Shown here: positions 8,240-16,773 of the stretch, in pieces
Layout of the letters: each line of letters begins with the position of its first letter
How positions within the stretch are numbered: the first letter of the stretch is position 1
Assembly: GCA_900317025.1 (NCBI GenBank)
Contig: ONFG01000012.1
Coordinates: forward strand, 1 to 64,000
Reading direction: 5' to 3'
Length of the DNA stretch: 64,000 bases
Source: an uncultured Eubacteriales bacterium
GTDB lineage: Bacteria; Bacillota; Clostridia; Oscillospirales; Acutalibacteraceae
Position numbers and translations under genes: made by a program
Notes under the pieces: model-generated
What the model was told of the DNA's origin: nothing
The model's database searches: none
What the model saw: only the letters and a program-made list of their open reading frames with translations

Positions 8240-8374
8240 GTGTTTCATACACTGCATATACCAAAAATTCCCGACGCAGACTGCAAACCATTGATAAAAG
8301 AAACCCCGGTTAGTTGGCTACAGGAAGAACAAATTAAAATATGCGGCAATAAAGTTAAGCTACATATAAAGTAG
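8240..8374 (+). other. Possible small open frame or gene remnant
   Basis: A 44-codon frame from GTG 8240 to TAG 8374, open upstream to a TAA at 8231. The translation (including HIPKIPDADCKPLIKETPV and SWLQEEQIKICGNK) reads like protein, with balanced composition, but there is no ribosome site before the GTG and the base composition is more AT-rich than neighbouring genes. It could be the 3' remnant of a lost gene. No family recognised. Confidence 0.2.
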
Positions 8375-8417
8375 GTCGGTATTGCCTGCGGTCGCTCGAC
8401 CGCCCGGCGTGTGTACT

Positions 8418-8454
8418 GAAAAAAACAAAAAGAGACCGCCGAAGCGGTCCCTTT
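8418..8454 (-). terminator. Terminator of the HPr-like small gene
   Basis: On the minus strand, stem GGGACCGC / GCGGTCTC with a short TTCG loop, followed by TTTTTGTTTTTTT. A very strong intrinsic terminator just after the 8499 gene. Confidence 0.9.
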
Positions 8455-8498
8455 TTGGGTCTAACATCTAACATCAAAATTACAAGGAAACAGCTAAA

Positions 8499-8768
8499 TT
8501 ACTTTTCAACTACTGCGTCGCCTGTGTCGCCGAGCAGGTTGAATCTGAACAGCTTACGCTCGTCATCGGGGTTCTCCGCAATGATGTAAGCCTCTGCGAT
8601 CTTGCCGCCCTCGATAAGCTGAGTCAAGCCAACGAGCTGGCAAAGCTTACTTCTGAGGTTGAGGTGATCGCCCTCTTTTGTTACCAAGAATACATTACCC
8701 TCGCAAGTGTCAAGCACGGCAAGGAACTTAGCAACGTCAACGTCATGTAGTTCAAGAATAGGTGACAT
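8499..8768 (-). CDS. Small HPr-like fold protein, function unknown
   Basis: An 89-residue protein. The pattern of a helix (DVAKFLAVLDTC), strands (GNVFLVTKEGD), a second helix after NLRSKLCQLVGL, a strand (AEAYIIAENPDD) and a final helix resembles the HPr fold, and RSKL sits where HPr carries its regulatory serine. The catalytic GLHARP motif is absent, so it cannot be a phosphocarrier of the usual kind. ATG 8768 is chosen over TTG 8774 because AAAGGAGG lies about 7 bases before it. A consensus promoter and a strong terminator make it a single-gene unit, which suggests good expression. The fold assignment is inference from pattern. Confidence 0.6.
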   Translation of the reverse strand: MSPILELHDVDVAKFLAVLDTCEGNVFLVTKEGDHLNLRSKLCQLVGLTQLIEGGKIAEAYIIAENPDDERKLFRFNLLGDTGDAVVEK

Positions 8769-8866
8769 AAACAATTCCTCCTTTAAAACTTTCGTGCCTA
8801 CTTTGATTTTCTTCTCATTTCGGAATACTGCAGGTCAAGGTCTTGCGTTCCTCAACCTGTGATTTT

Positions 8867-8894
8867 ATTATACCACAAATTATGTGATTGTCAA
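8867..8894 (-). promoter_or_regulatory. Sigma-A promoter of the HPr-like small gene
   Basis: Minus strand: perfect -35 TTGACA (8889-8894), 16-base spacer, perfect -10 TATAAT (8867-8872). The leader of about 95 bases contains CCTTGACCTGCAG but no clear known riboswitch. Confidence 0.8.
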
Positions 8895-9284
8895 CAAAAA
8901 CATGAAAATTTATTTGTGCAAGGGGGATATTCACTTATTAAATCTTGATAAATTTTAAATCAGATTTTTGTATACTTTTAACATTTATAATTCCTTTTTA
9001 GAAAATAAGATTACAAACCGACCTCCACTTTTTATGAATAAAATCAAAAACGAAATTCCAAAAATTCTCACTTTTGTGATTTTCGCCGTTTTTTCAGTAC
9101 GGCGGCGTATCGCCACTCACAGGCGGCGTGTCGAAGCTCACAGTACGCACGCCAGGGTTGCTTTCATTAATGGATTGCTGCCTGCGTCGGGTCTTTTGGG
9201 CGTGTGAAGCTCTTGGGATCAGCTTTTCAAGCTCCGGGCGGGGCTTATCCCAACAGCGGCAATAGAAAAGTAAGGCCACAGTAA
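8895..9284. other. Intergenic region with repeat fragments
   Basis: AT-rich from 8895 to about 9100. At about 9101-9150 two partial copies of the family-1 repeat head (GGCGGCGTATCGCC and GGCGGCGTGTCG, each followed by a CTCACAG-like block) lie side by side. The stretch from 9150 to 9284 is GC-rich with no convincing reading frame. Confidence 0.4.
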
Positions 9285-9336
9285 AAAAAGGATAAAAAAC
9301 AAAAACGCCCTGTTTCTTTTAATAATGAAACAGGGC
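9285..9336 (-). terminator. Terminator of the frameshifted membrane-protein gene
   Basis: Minus strand: perfect stem GCCCTGTTTC / GAAACAGGGC (9307-9336) followed by GTTTTTGTTTTTT. It lies just past the restored stop codon at 9342 of the gene upstream. Confidence 0.9.
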
Positions 9337-9341
9337 TGTAC

Positions 9342-9955
9342 TCAGTTGGTTTTTGTTTTGGGTTTGACAATGAACGTCAGTACGATAACGATAATAAGCA
9401 CGGCGAAGATGGGCGCGTCTTCCTTGGCGTCCTTCACCACAGGAGCGAAATGCTCTCTCTACGTTTTCGTCTCACGCTTTTCATATATAGTCATGGGGGC
9501 GCCGCGGTCGACGTATATGTCGGCGTACTTTTTGCCGTCGCCGCCCATGTACGTCTTAACGCAGCCGCTGGTCTCCTTTTCGTATTTCTCACCGTCGACC
9601 TCGTATTCGAGCGTTCTTGTCAACTCGACGACATCTATGTATTCGCCGTGGTCGTCATCGTCATACGAAGCCCTTGTCTTCTCTTCGGAGCTTTCCTTTG
9701 TCACGAGAGCCGTCACCGTAACGGCGTTTCTCGTTTTTATAAGATATGCTTCGTCAAGAGCGTATCGCACGGTCGCTTCACGGTACGAGCCATACAGCAT
9801 AACAACGAGCAGCGCAATAAGCACGCTCGCGACTGCGCGTTCACCGCTCTGAGAGGACTTTTCCTCGGTTCGTTCGGCGGCCATTGCTCCATCGGCATCC
9901 CATAAGGAGGGATCTGCTGCCGTTGGGGAGCGCTGCTTTGATCCATGCCGTTCAT
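9342..9955 (-). pseudogene. Membrane protein gene broken by two frameshifts
   Basis: Three frames join into one plausible protein. The N-terminal part (ATG 9955, MNGMDQSSAPQRQQ) reads into NEPRK, then must shift by one base in an AAAA run near 9862-9866 to continue as SSQSGERAVASVLIALLVVM (first membrane segment) through a polar domain to IYEKRE. A second shift at another AAAA run near 9465 is needed to reach VVKDAKEDAPIFAVL and a second membrane segment ending KTKTN at 9342. Adding one A to each run restores a two-helix protein of about 200 residues with a DUF3592-like layout. The start is 10 bases after the ybeY stop, so it was the third gene of a phoH-ybeY operon. This is a real pseudogene or a pair of homopolymer sequencing errors. 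Confidence 0.65.
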
Positions 9956-9965
9956 CAGACCGCGC

Positions 9966-10469
9966 TTAGTTTTCTTCTATAACGTACGACGAGGAAGCCG
10001 GAAGCCCGAGCTGCTCCATTACAAGCTCTTCCTTTTCGCGCATATGAACGCGCTCGATGCCCGTTTCGTGATCGTAGCCGAGCAGGTGGAGCACGGAGTG
10101 AGCCGTAAGGTACGCTACCTCGCGCTGGATCGAGTGACCGTAGAGGTTCGCTTGATCCTCGGCCTTTTCCATAGAGATAACAACGTCGCCGAGCATCTTC
10201 GCGCCCGTTTCGGGGTCTACGTCGTAATTGTTGTTCTCGCCCAGAGGGAAGGAGAGCACGTCGGTCGCGGAGTCGATGTTCCTGTACTGCTTGTTGAGCT
10301 TATGGATCTCCTCGTTGTCGACAAATGTAACGCTGACCTCCGCCGAGCCATCAAACTTTTCGAGCTTCAGGACGGCGTTGCAGCAGCGGCGCACGAGCAT
10401 ACGCATACCGGTGGGGATCTTTACTTTCTTCTGCTTATTGGTGATAACCACCCTTATTTTGTTCGTCAT
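9966..10469 (-). CDS. ybeY: Endoribonuclease YbeY (rRNA maturation)
   Basis: Zinc-dependent endoribonuclease that takes part in 16S rRNA 3'-end maturation and ribosome quality control. The 167-residue protein has the metal-binding triad H124-xxx-H128-xxxxx-H134 in the motif HSVLHLLGYDH, preceded by the family markers TDVLSFPL and LGDVVISM. Its ATG overlaps the phoH stop by 4 bp, and the phoH-ybeY pair is a conserved bacterial neighbourhood. Confidence 0.95.
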   Translation of the reverse strand: MTNKIRVVITNKQKKVKIPTGMRMLVRRCCNAVLKLEKFDGSAEVSVTFVDNEEIHKLNKQYRNIDSATDVLSFPLGENNNYDVDPETGAKMLGDVVISMEKAEDQANLYGHSIQREVAYLTAHSVLHLLGYDHETGIERVHMREKEELVMEQLGLPASSSYVIEEN

Positions 10470-11431
10470 TTGCTTCTTCTTACCTCCTCTAATTTCGCAT
10501 ACGCCTTGATGATGTCCTGCACAAGGCGATGCCTTACAACGTCTTTTTCACTGAACGACACCTGTGCGATGTCATTGATATTTTTTAAAACCTTCATACA
10601 CTCCTTCAACCCGCTTCTGCTGCCGTTCGGCAGGTCTATCTGAGTGATATCTCCGGTAATGACCATCTTCGAGTTGAACCCGAGACGTGTTAAGAACATT
10701 TTCATCTGCTCGCCCGTGGTGTTCTGCGCCTCGTCGAGAATGATGAAGCTGTCGTCGAGGGTACGCCCTCTCATATATGCAAGCGGAGCGACCTCGATGT
10801 TGCCTCGCTCTACATACCTCTGGTAAGTCTCCGCGCCGAGCATATCGAATAATGCGTCGTAAAGCGGGCGCAGGTATGGGTCTACCTTGCTTTGCAGGTC
10901 GCCGGGAAGGAAGCCTAGCTTCTCGCCCGCCTCGACCGCCGGTCTGGTGAGGATTATCCTGTTGACCTCGTGGGCGCGGAACGCAGTCACAGCGAGCGCC
11001 ACGGCAAGGTACGTCTTGCCTGTTCCGGCAGGACCGACCCCGATCGTGATGGTGTTGTTCTTGATAGCATCACAGTAGCGCTTCTGCCCTATCGTTTTCG
11101 GCTTTACGGGCTTGCCCTTCGCCGTAACGCAGATGCAGTCGCCCGAGAGTGCCGAAAGCTTATCCTCGCTGCCCTCGTTCACGAGCGAGATGCAGTAGCG
11201 CACGTTCTGCTCGTTGAGCGTCTCGCCCTTGTTAATCAGCATAAGCAGGCTCTCGACTGTCTTTGCCGCAAGCGAGACCGCCTCGGGCTCGCCGCAGACT
11301 TTAAGCTCCGAACCTCTCACGACGACGTCTACGCCGTAAGCCTTCTCGACGAGCTTGATGTTCTCGTCGAAGCTGCCGAAAAGCATCACCGCCTGCTCAA
11401 GCCGCTCTATATTTATCGTCTGTTCCGTCAT
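10466..11431 (-). CDS. phoH: PhoH family ATPase
   Basis: PhoH-like P-loop ATPase, probably RNA-associated since it is nearly always next to ybeY. The 321 residues comprise a KH-like N-terminal domain (about 20-68) and a helicase-like ATPase domain with Walker A GPAGTGKT at 133-140 and Walker B FIILDEAQN at about 232-240. Conserved GFLPGDLQSKVDPY and LTRLGFNSKMVITGD are also present. It starts at ATG 11431 and is the first gene of a run continuing through ybeY. Its exact cellular role is not established. Confidence 0.93.
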   Translation of the reverse strand: MTEQTINIERLEQAVMLFGSFDENIKLVEKAYGVDVVVRGSELKVCGEPEAVSLAAKTVESLLMLINKGETLNEQNVRYCISLVNEGSEDKLSALSGDCICVTAKGKPVKPKTIGQKRYCDAIKNNTITIGVGPAGTGKTYLAVALAVTAFRAHEVNRIILTRPAVEAGEKLGFLPGDLQSKVDPYLRPLYDALFDMLGAETYQRYVERGNIEVAPLAYMRGRTLDDSFIILDEAQNTTGEQMKMFLTRLGFNSKMVITGDITQIDLPNGSRSGLKECMKVLKNINDIAQVSFSEKDVVRHRLVQDIIKAYAKLEEVRRSK

Positions 11432-11516
11432 ACATCTTTCCCTTCACGATCTATCGTTGCATGAGAATTTAACCATGCACGGGATACTGCCCCATGGTTA
11501 TAAATCGTTAGAATAT

Positions 11517-11545
11517 ATTATAACACATAAAATCGAAAATGTCAC
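11517..11545 (-). promoter_or_regulatory. Sigma-A promoter of phoH-ybeY
   Basis: Minus strand: -35 GTGACA (11540-11545), 17-base spacer, -10 TATAAT (11517-11522). Between it and phoH is the inverted repeat AACCATG / CATGGTT (about 11470-11499) in the leader. Confidence 0.7.
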
Positions 11546-11856
11546 TAAAAAACAATAAAATTATTGGTATTTTTAAAATTTTATCAATAACGCCAAGTCG
11601 CTTGTCCAAACAGCCTAATAATTCTCTGAATTTTTGACAAATTCGACAAACGCCAAGACACTTTTCCTGCTCCAATATCGAAAAACCAGCATAATACATA
11701 TTTTATCCGCAGACAGCCCTCGGCACGGAGAATGGCTAAGCCTTACAAAAAAGTAAAATCGGAACTGCCTGCAGGGTGCGGTCTGCCAGTGGCAGACGTT
11801 GTCGAAGACAACAGCACCGACCGAGGCGGCAGCCGAGATCCGATTGCCTGCTGAGG
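11546..11856. other. Intergenic region between divergent phoH and sbcD
   Basis: AT-rich from 11546 to 11700, then an inverted copy of the family-1 repeat (11709-11775), then a GC-rich stretch (11776-11850) with no convincing frame. The two divergent promoters flank it. Confidence 0.4.
11709..11775 (-). repeat. Interspersed intergenic repeat, family 1, copy E (inverted)
   Basis: Read on the minus strand it gives CAGTTCCGATTTTACTTTT, then TTGTAAGGCTTAGCC, then CTCCGTGCCGAGGGCTG. This matches the block order and much of the sequence of the copies at 7955, 41386 and 54671. Confidence 0.75.
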
Positions 11857-11885
11857 TTGACTTTTGTTTGGGGGTATTATATAAT
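11857..11885 (+). promoter_or_regulatory. Sigma-A promoter of sbcDC
   Basis: -35 TTGACT (11857-11862), 17-base spacer, -10 TATAAT (11880-11885), about 39 bases ahead of the sbcD start codon. Confidence 0.75.
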
Positions 11886-11923
11886 TGTAGCATAACATTA
11901 AATGGAAATTTGGTGAAAAGTTT

Positions 11924-13129
11924 ATGAAGCTGATCCATTTGGCCGATCTGCATATCGGCAAAGCGGTCGACAGAATGAAGATGCTCGAGGACCAGAAGTA
12001 TATCCTCGCCCGGATCCTCGATATCATTGAAGACGAGCTTCCCGACGCCGTGCTTATCTCCGGCGACGTCTATGACAGGGGCGTCCCGCCGTCCGAGGCG
12101 GTCACGATGCTGGATGAGTTCGTCTGCCGTCTCTCGCGCATTACGCTGCCGGGCGGCGAGCGCCTTAAAACCTTCATCATAAGCGGCAACCACGATTCGC
12201 CCGAGCGCCTTGCGTTCGGCAGTTCGCTTATGTCAGGCGGCGGCGTGTACATCTCCCCCGTCTATAACGGCAGCGTCGAGCCGATCTCGCTTTTTGACGA
12301 GTTCGGCGAGGTACTCGTCTATATGCTGCCGTTCATAAAGCCTGCCCACGTCCGCGAGGTGCTGAAGGAGTCGCACGAGGAAGCCGAAAAGATCGTCACA
12401 TATACCGACGCCGTCGCAAAGGCGATCGAGCTTATGCAGCCCGATAAAACAAAAAGGAAGGTGCTGCTGAGCCATCAGTTCGTCATCGGCGGCGACCGCT
12501 CCGACTCCGAAACGCGCTCAGTCGGCGGTCTTGACGAGGTCGACATCTCCGTCTATGCCCCGTTCAATTACGTCGCGCTCGGTCATCTTCACAAGCCTCA
12601 AACGCTCACCACAAGGGGCGGCAGCAGAAACGTTGTCTGCTACAGCGGAACGCCCCTCAAATACTCCTTTTCTGAGACGACCGAAAAATCCGTCCCGGTT
12701 GTGACGATCGACGGCGGCGGCAGCGTTTCGGTGCGCCGGCGCCCGCTCTCGCCGCTTCGCGATATGCGCACCGTCGAGGGTACGTTTGAGGAGATATGCG
12801 AAAAGAGCGAGCACAGCGACGATTATATCCGCGTCGTCCTTCACGACGAACAGCTCCCTCCTCACGTCTACCATGAGCTGCGAAGCCTTTACCCCAATCT
12901 GCTGACCACCGTCACAAGCAGCGAGCGCGTCTCCCGCGAGGGCAGACTTATCGGCTCGGATATCACGGCGGAGCAGGACGAATTCGAGATCTTCAGCCAA
13001 TTTTTCGCACTTGTAAACGGGCGCGGTCTTTCAGACGACGAGGCCGCCCATATGACGAAACTGATCGAGCGGATACAGCGCGACAGGCTGAACGGAGAAA
13101 GGATGGTGAGCGGAGATGCTTCCGACTAA
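11924..13129 (+). CDS. sbcD: Exonuclease SbcD, nuclease subunit (Mre11 homologue)
   Basis: Mn-dependent nuclease subunit of SbcCD, which opens DNA hairpins and trims blocked double-strand ends. The 401-residue protein has the phosphoesterase motifs in order: DLHIGK (near 8), GDVYDRG (near 47), SGNHDSPERL (near 86), LSHQF (near 182) and LGHLHKPQ (near 223), followed by the C-terminal capping domain. ATG 11924 follows TTGGTGAAAAG. The gene overlaps sbcC by 14 bp, as expected for subunits made together. Confidence 0.95.
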   Translation: MKLIHLADLHIGKAVDRMKMLEDQKYILARILDIIEDELPDAVLISGDVYDRGVPPSEAVTMLDEFVCRLSRITLPGGERLKTFIISGNHDSPERLAFGSSLMSGGGVYISPVYNGSVEPISLFDEFGEVLVYMLPFIKPAHVREVLKESHEEAEKIVTYTDAVAKAIELMQPDKTKRKVLLSHQFVIGGDRSDSETRSVGGLDEVDISVYAPFNYVALGHLHKPQTLTTRGGSRNVVCYSGTPLKYSFSETTEKSVPVVTIDGGGSVSVRRRPLSPLRDMRTVEGTFEEICEKSEHSDDYIRVVLHDEQLPPHVYHELRSLYPNLLTTVTSSERVSREGRLIGSDITAEQDEFEIFSQFFALVNGRGLSDDEAAHMTKLIERIQRDRLNGERMVSGDASD

Positions 13130-16100
13130 GGTCATTATTTCGGCGTTCGGGTCGTACCCGAATAAAACGGTCATCGACATGGAGAAGCTCGGCAGGCGCG
13201 GCGTTTACCTCATCACCGGCGAAACGGGCGCGGGTAAATCTACGATCTTCGACGCCATCACGTTCGCCCTCTTCGACATGGCGAGCGGCGGCAAGGACAA
13301 GCAGCTTCTCCGCTCACAGTACGCCTCTCCCGATACGGAGACGTTCGTCGACCTCTACTTCGACCACAAGGATACTCATTACCGCTTTCTGAGATACCTG
13401 CCCAAGGTAAAGGACGGGCGTTCGACGGGCAGCGGCAAGGACCTCAGCATTTACACGATTGACGAGAACAATGTGGAAACTTGCATCAATCTGAATTACA
13501 AGGTCAAGGAAAACAAGGCGCTTGTGAACGATATCCTCGGCGTAGACTACAACCAGTTCAAGCAGGTCGCGATGCTCGCTCAGGGCGACTTTTTCAAGCT
13601 AGTCGAGACGAAGTCGAGTGACAGGCGCGCGGTCTTCTCGAAGATCTTCGACACCAGCGTATTCGCCGAAATAGAAAACGCCATAAGAGACGACAACAGG
13701 GCGGCTGCCGAAAAGGTGAACCGCAAGACAGAGGCGCTCAGAGCCTCGCTCGACGCACTTGTCGAAAACGATACCCGCGCCGAGGAGCTTGGCGCGATCA
13801 AGGCCGAAGCCTTACAGGGCGCGCTTACCGACGTTTGCCTTGAAAAAGCCATCGGCACGGCAGATCAGATCATAAGCGAGGACAAGCTTGAACGCGAACA
13901 GGCGCAGACTGCACGAGACGCACTCGACCGGCAGATCGCAGAAAAAGAGGCACTCATAAAGGAGGCGGAAAAGGCGGCGGCAGTCAATGCCGATCTTGAA
14001 AAAAACAAAGAGCTCCTACAGGAGCTGGACTTGCGCTATGAGACAGCAAAAACGGCACTTGCCGACGCCGAAGCGCACGAGGGCGACATCAAGGCATTTC
14101 GCGAGACGGCGGCGATCGAGAAGCGCACGCTGCCGAAATACAAGGTGCTCTCGCAAAAAAGAAAGGAGAGCGCCGAGACCGCCGAAAAGCTGGAGCTTGC
14201 GAAGAGGTCGCAGGAAAACGAAACCGACGCGCTGGAACGCACAAAAGCTGCCTTGGAAGAAGCGGACAAAACTCTCTCCGGTTTAAGCGGAGTAGATGCA
14301 GAGCTTGGAAGAGCCGAAGCCGCGCTTGAGAAGGCGGCGGCAAGAAGCGAAGCCGCGCAGGAGCTTTCCGAAACGTTTCAGAAGATCAAGGGTCGGCGGC
14401 GCGAGCTCATCGGCGCACAGAACGACTACATAACCGCCGAGAACAGAGCGATCGAATCGCGAAGGCTGTACCTTATAAAATGTATGGCGGCAGCACGAGG
14501 CGCCGAGCGTGGGCTTGAAAAGCTCGCGGAGCAGTCGAAAAAATGCGAAGCGGAGCTTGCCGCCTGCGAAAGCCGCGTGAAGGAGCTTGCAAACGCCGAC
14601 GGCGAAAAAGCCGGATGGGAGAGCCGCGTCAAAGAGATCCGCGAAAAGGAGCAGCGCCTTTCAAGCCTTGCCTATAGCGCGCTCGCCGCGCTTCGCCGAA
14701 GCGACAGCGAACGTCTAACCCACTATTCGCAGCTTGTGGACAAAAGAGCGCAGTGCGATTCGCTCAGAGAGCGCTTTAACGCGCTCAACGACGCCTACCA
14801 CCTCAACGCCGTCTGGAAAATAGCCTCGGAGCTTGAAGACGGCGAGCCATGCCCCGTCTGCGGGTCGCTGCATCACCCGAAAAAAGCAGAGAAACCCGCG
14901 GCCTCTCCCGATAAAGATGAGCTTGCCTACGCGCGAAGCAAATACGAGAAAGCGCAAACGGAGCTTGACGCACTCGACAAGGCGCAGATCGAACTTGACA
15001 AGAAGTGCGAGACCGCCCGGGCGGTCATCATGGACGAGGCAAAGCGGATCATCGGCGGCAGCGTCACCAAAGAGAACGCCGAGGCGCTCATAAACGAAAG
15101 CCTTGAAGCGGCGGCAAACGAGCGAACGTCAGCCGAGAAAACGCTCCTTGCTGCCGAAAACAACACGAGGGAGAAAAGGCTTGCCGAGCAGAACGCCGCC
15201 GCGCTTCGATCAAAGCAGACCGAGCTTTCGCAGAAGGGATCGGCGCTCACAAAGTCGCTCGCGGAGAGAAGAACGCTCTCACAAAGCGCGTTCGAGGAAC
15301 TTCAGCGTGCGGTCGGCGCTGCCGAAGAGCGCTGCCTGCGCGCAGGGATAGACGGCTTCAAGGATCGTCTTGACCTGCATATCCCGAGCGATATACACAC
15401 CGACGAGAATGTCGGCGACCAGGAGCTTACATTGCAAAAAGCGAACACGGTCGAGCTTTATTCTCAGTGTGAATCATCCCTGAGCGCTGCCGCAGGCAGT
15501 CTTAAAGCTTACTCCGAACTGCGTATCCGCTTCGGCGAGCAGTATAAAATGCATTTCTCGGTCGACGTCACGGGGCGCTCTCCGCGCGAGCTAGAGCCAC
15601 AGATCGCCGCCGAGGCGCAGACCTCGGCAGACGCGTTGAAAAGCGCGTCGAACACGCTTGACGGCGTAAAGGAAAAAGCCGCCGAGCGCGACCGCGCTGC
15701 CGCCGGCAAAAAGCAGCTCGAAGCCGTGAGCAAAGCCTGCGCCGAGAGCATAGGCAGGCTCAACGCCGAGATTTCGCGGCTTGAGGAAAGCCTTCTCGGT
15801 TCCAGGGAGACGATAAATCAGCTTGAAAGCGAACTTTCCTACGAAAGCGAAGCGCAGGTCACAACGCACATTGAAAAGCTCCTGCAAGACGCGCAGACGC
15901 TCCAAAAAAACATCGACGGCGCCAGAGCCGCTCTTGAAGATATCCGCACGCAGCGCAGCACTCTCGGCGGGCGCATAGCAGAGCTTGAAAAGCAGCTCGA
16001 AGGCTTCGCCGTCCAAAGCGCCGACTTTGATGCTCACAAACGCGAGCTTGAGGAGATGAAGAACTCGCGAAAAATCATGAACGACAGATTGACCGATCTT

Positions 16101-16745
16101 AACACGCGCCTTCGCACAAACGAAAATCTTCTCGAAAAGCTTCGCCTCGACGGGGAGCTTCGCTCAAAGGCGCAGAAGAACGCCGACATGGTCGACCTGC
16201 TGTACCGCACCGTTTCGGGCAACGTCCGCGGCAAGGAAAAGCTCGACCTCGAAACTTTCGTGCAGCTTCACTACTTCGACACGGTGATAAGCCACGCGAA
16301 CGAGCGCCTGAGATTCATGACGAACGGGCAGTATGAGCTGACCAGAAGAGGGGCGGCGGGCAATCTCAGAAACAGCTTCGGGCTTGACCTCGATATCGTA
16401 GACCACTTCTGTGCCGATCCGGAAAAGCAGTCGAGAGACGTTACCTCAATCTCGGGCGGCGAAAAATTCAAAGCCGCGCTTTCACTGGCGCTCGGGCTTT
16501 CCGACGAGATAATGCGCCGGGCCGGCGCGATCCGCTTTGACACGCTCTTTGTGGACGAGGGCTTCGGTTCGCTCGACGGCGAATCGCTCAACCTCGCGCT
16601 GCGCGTGCTCGACGAGCTTTCAACCGCCGACGACAGGCTCATCGGCATCATCTCCCACGTCGAGACGCTCAAAGACAGCATCGACAAACAGCTTGTCGTA
16701 AAGAAAAACGGCGGCGAGGGCAGCCGCATCGAGATAAAGGTCTGA
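13116..16745 (+). CDS. sbcC: Exonuclease SbcC, ATPase subunit (Rad50 homologue)
   Basis: SMC-like ATPase partner of SbcD. Walker A GETGAGKS lies at 35-42, and long Glu/Ala/Lys coiled coils run from about 180 to 570 and 600 to 1040. The zinc hook CPVCG is at 579-583. The C-terminal ATPase half has signature SISGGEKFKAALSLAL near 1110 and Walker B LFVDEGFGSLD near 1146. At 1209 residues it is somewhat longer than many SbcC proteins, the extra length being in the coils. Start is ATG 13116 inside the end of sbcD. All catalytic motifs appear intact. Confidence 0.96.
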   Translation: MLPTKVIISAFGSYPNKTVIDMEKLGRRGVYLITGETGAGKSTIFDAITFALFDMASGGKDKQLLRSQYASPDTETFVDLYFDHKDTHYRFLRYLPKVKDGRSTGSGKDLSIYTIDENNVETCINLNYKVKENKALVNDILGVDYNQFKQVAMLAQGDFFKLVETKSSDRRAVFSKIFDTSVFAEIENAIRDDNRAAAEKVNRKTEALRASLDALVENDTRAEELGAIKAEALQGALTDVCLEKAIGTADQIISEDKLEREQAQTARDALDRQIAEKEALIKEAEKAAAVNADLEKNKELLQELDLRYETAKTALADAEAHEGDIKAFRETAAIEKRTLPKYKVLSQKRKESAETAEKLELAKRSQENETDALERTKAALEEADKTLSGLSGVDAELGRAEAALEKAAARSEAAQELSETFQKIKGRRRELIGAQNDYITAENRAIESRRLYLIKCMAAARGAERGLEKLAEQSKKCEAELAACESRVKELANADGEKAGWESRVKEIREKEQRLSSLAYSALAALRRSDSERLTHYSQLVDKRAQCDSLRERFNALNDAYHLNAVWKIASELEDGEPCPVCGSLHHPKKAEKPAASPDKDELAYARSKYEKAQTELDALDKAQIELDKKCETARAVIMDEAKRIIGGSVTKENAEALINESLEAAANERTSAEKTLLAAENNTREKRLAEQNAAALRSKQTELSQKGSALTKSLAERRTLSQSAFEELQRAVGAAEERCLRAGIDGFKDRLDLHIPSDIHTDENVGDQELTLQKANTVELYSQCESSLSAAAGSLKAYSELRIRFGEQYKMHFSVDVTGRSPRELEPQIAAEAQTSADALKSASNTLDGVKEKAAERDRAAAGKKQLEAVSKACAESIGRLNAEISRLEESLLGSRETINQLESELSYESEAQVTTHIEKLLQDAQTLQKNIDGARAALEDIRTQRSTLGGRIAELEKQLEGFAVQSADFDAHKRELEEMKNSRKIMNDRLTDLNTRLRTNENLLEKLRLDGELRSKAQKNADMVDLLYRTVSGNVRGKEKLDLETFVQLHYFDTVISHANERLRFMTNGQYELTRRGAAGNLRNSFGLDLDIVDHFCADPEKQSRDVTSISGGEKFKAALSLALGLSDEIMRRAGAIRFDTLFVDEGFGSLDGESLNLALRVLDELSTADDRLIGIISHVETLKDSIDKQLVVKKNGGEGSRIEIKV

Positions 16746-16773
16746 CATATAAACAACAAGTTTAAAGTAACGG

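Larger units (their letters stand above)
7946..8417. other. Long structured intergenic region between rimM and the HPr-like gene
   Basis: The largest gene-free stretch of the window. It holds, in order, a family-1 repeat copy, a perfect 13-bp inverted repeat (8041-8069), several short GC-rich hairpins (8070-8150), a near-palindrome AAAAAGCTTT / AAAGCTTTTT (about 8153-8173), an AT-rich stretch with a 45-codon open frame (8240-8374), and a GC-rich arm pair near 8385-8405. I recognise no known RNA family. Confidence 0.5.

Noticed and set aside
8970..9207. A plus-strand open frame in the region before the frameshifted gene.
   Set aside because: It crosses AT-rich spacer and repeat fragments, has no ribosome site and no protein-like pattern.
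9455..9475. Programmed -1 frameshifting at the second AAAA run of the broken gene.
   Set aside because: The local sequence CGAAAACG is not an X-XXY-YYZ slippery heptamer in the right phase, and the first run would need the same event. Two mutations or base-calling errors are simpler.
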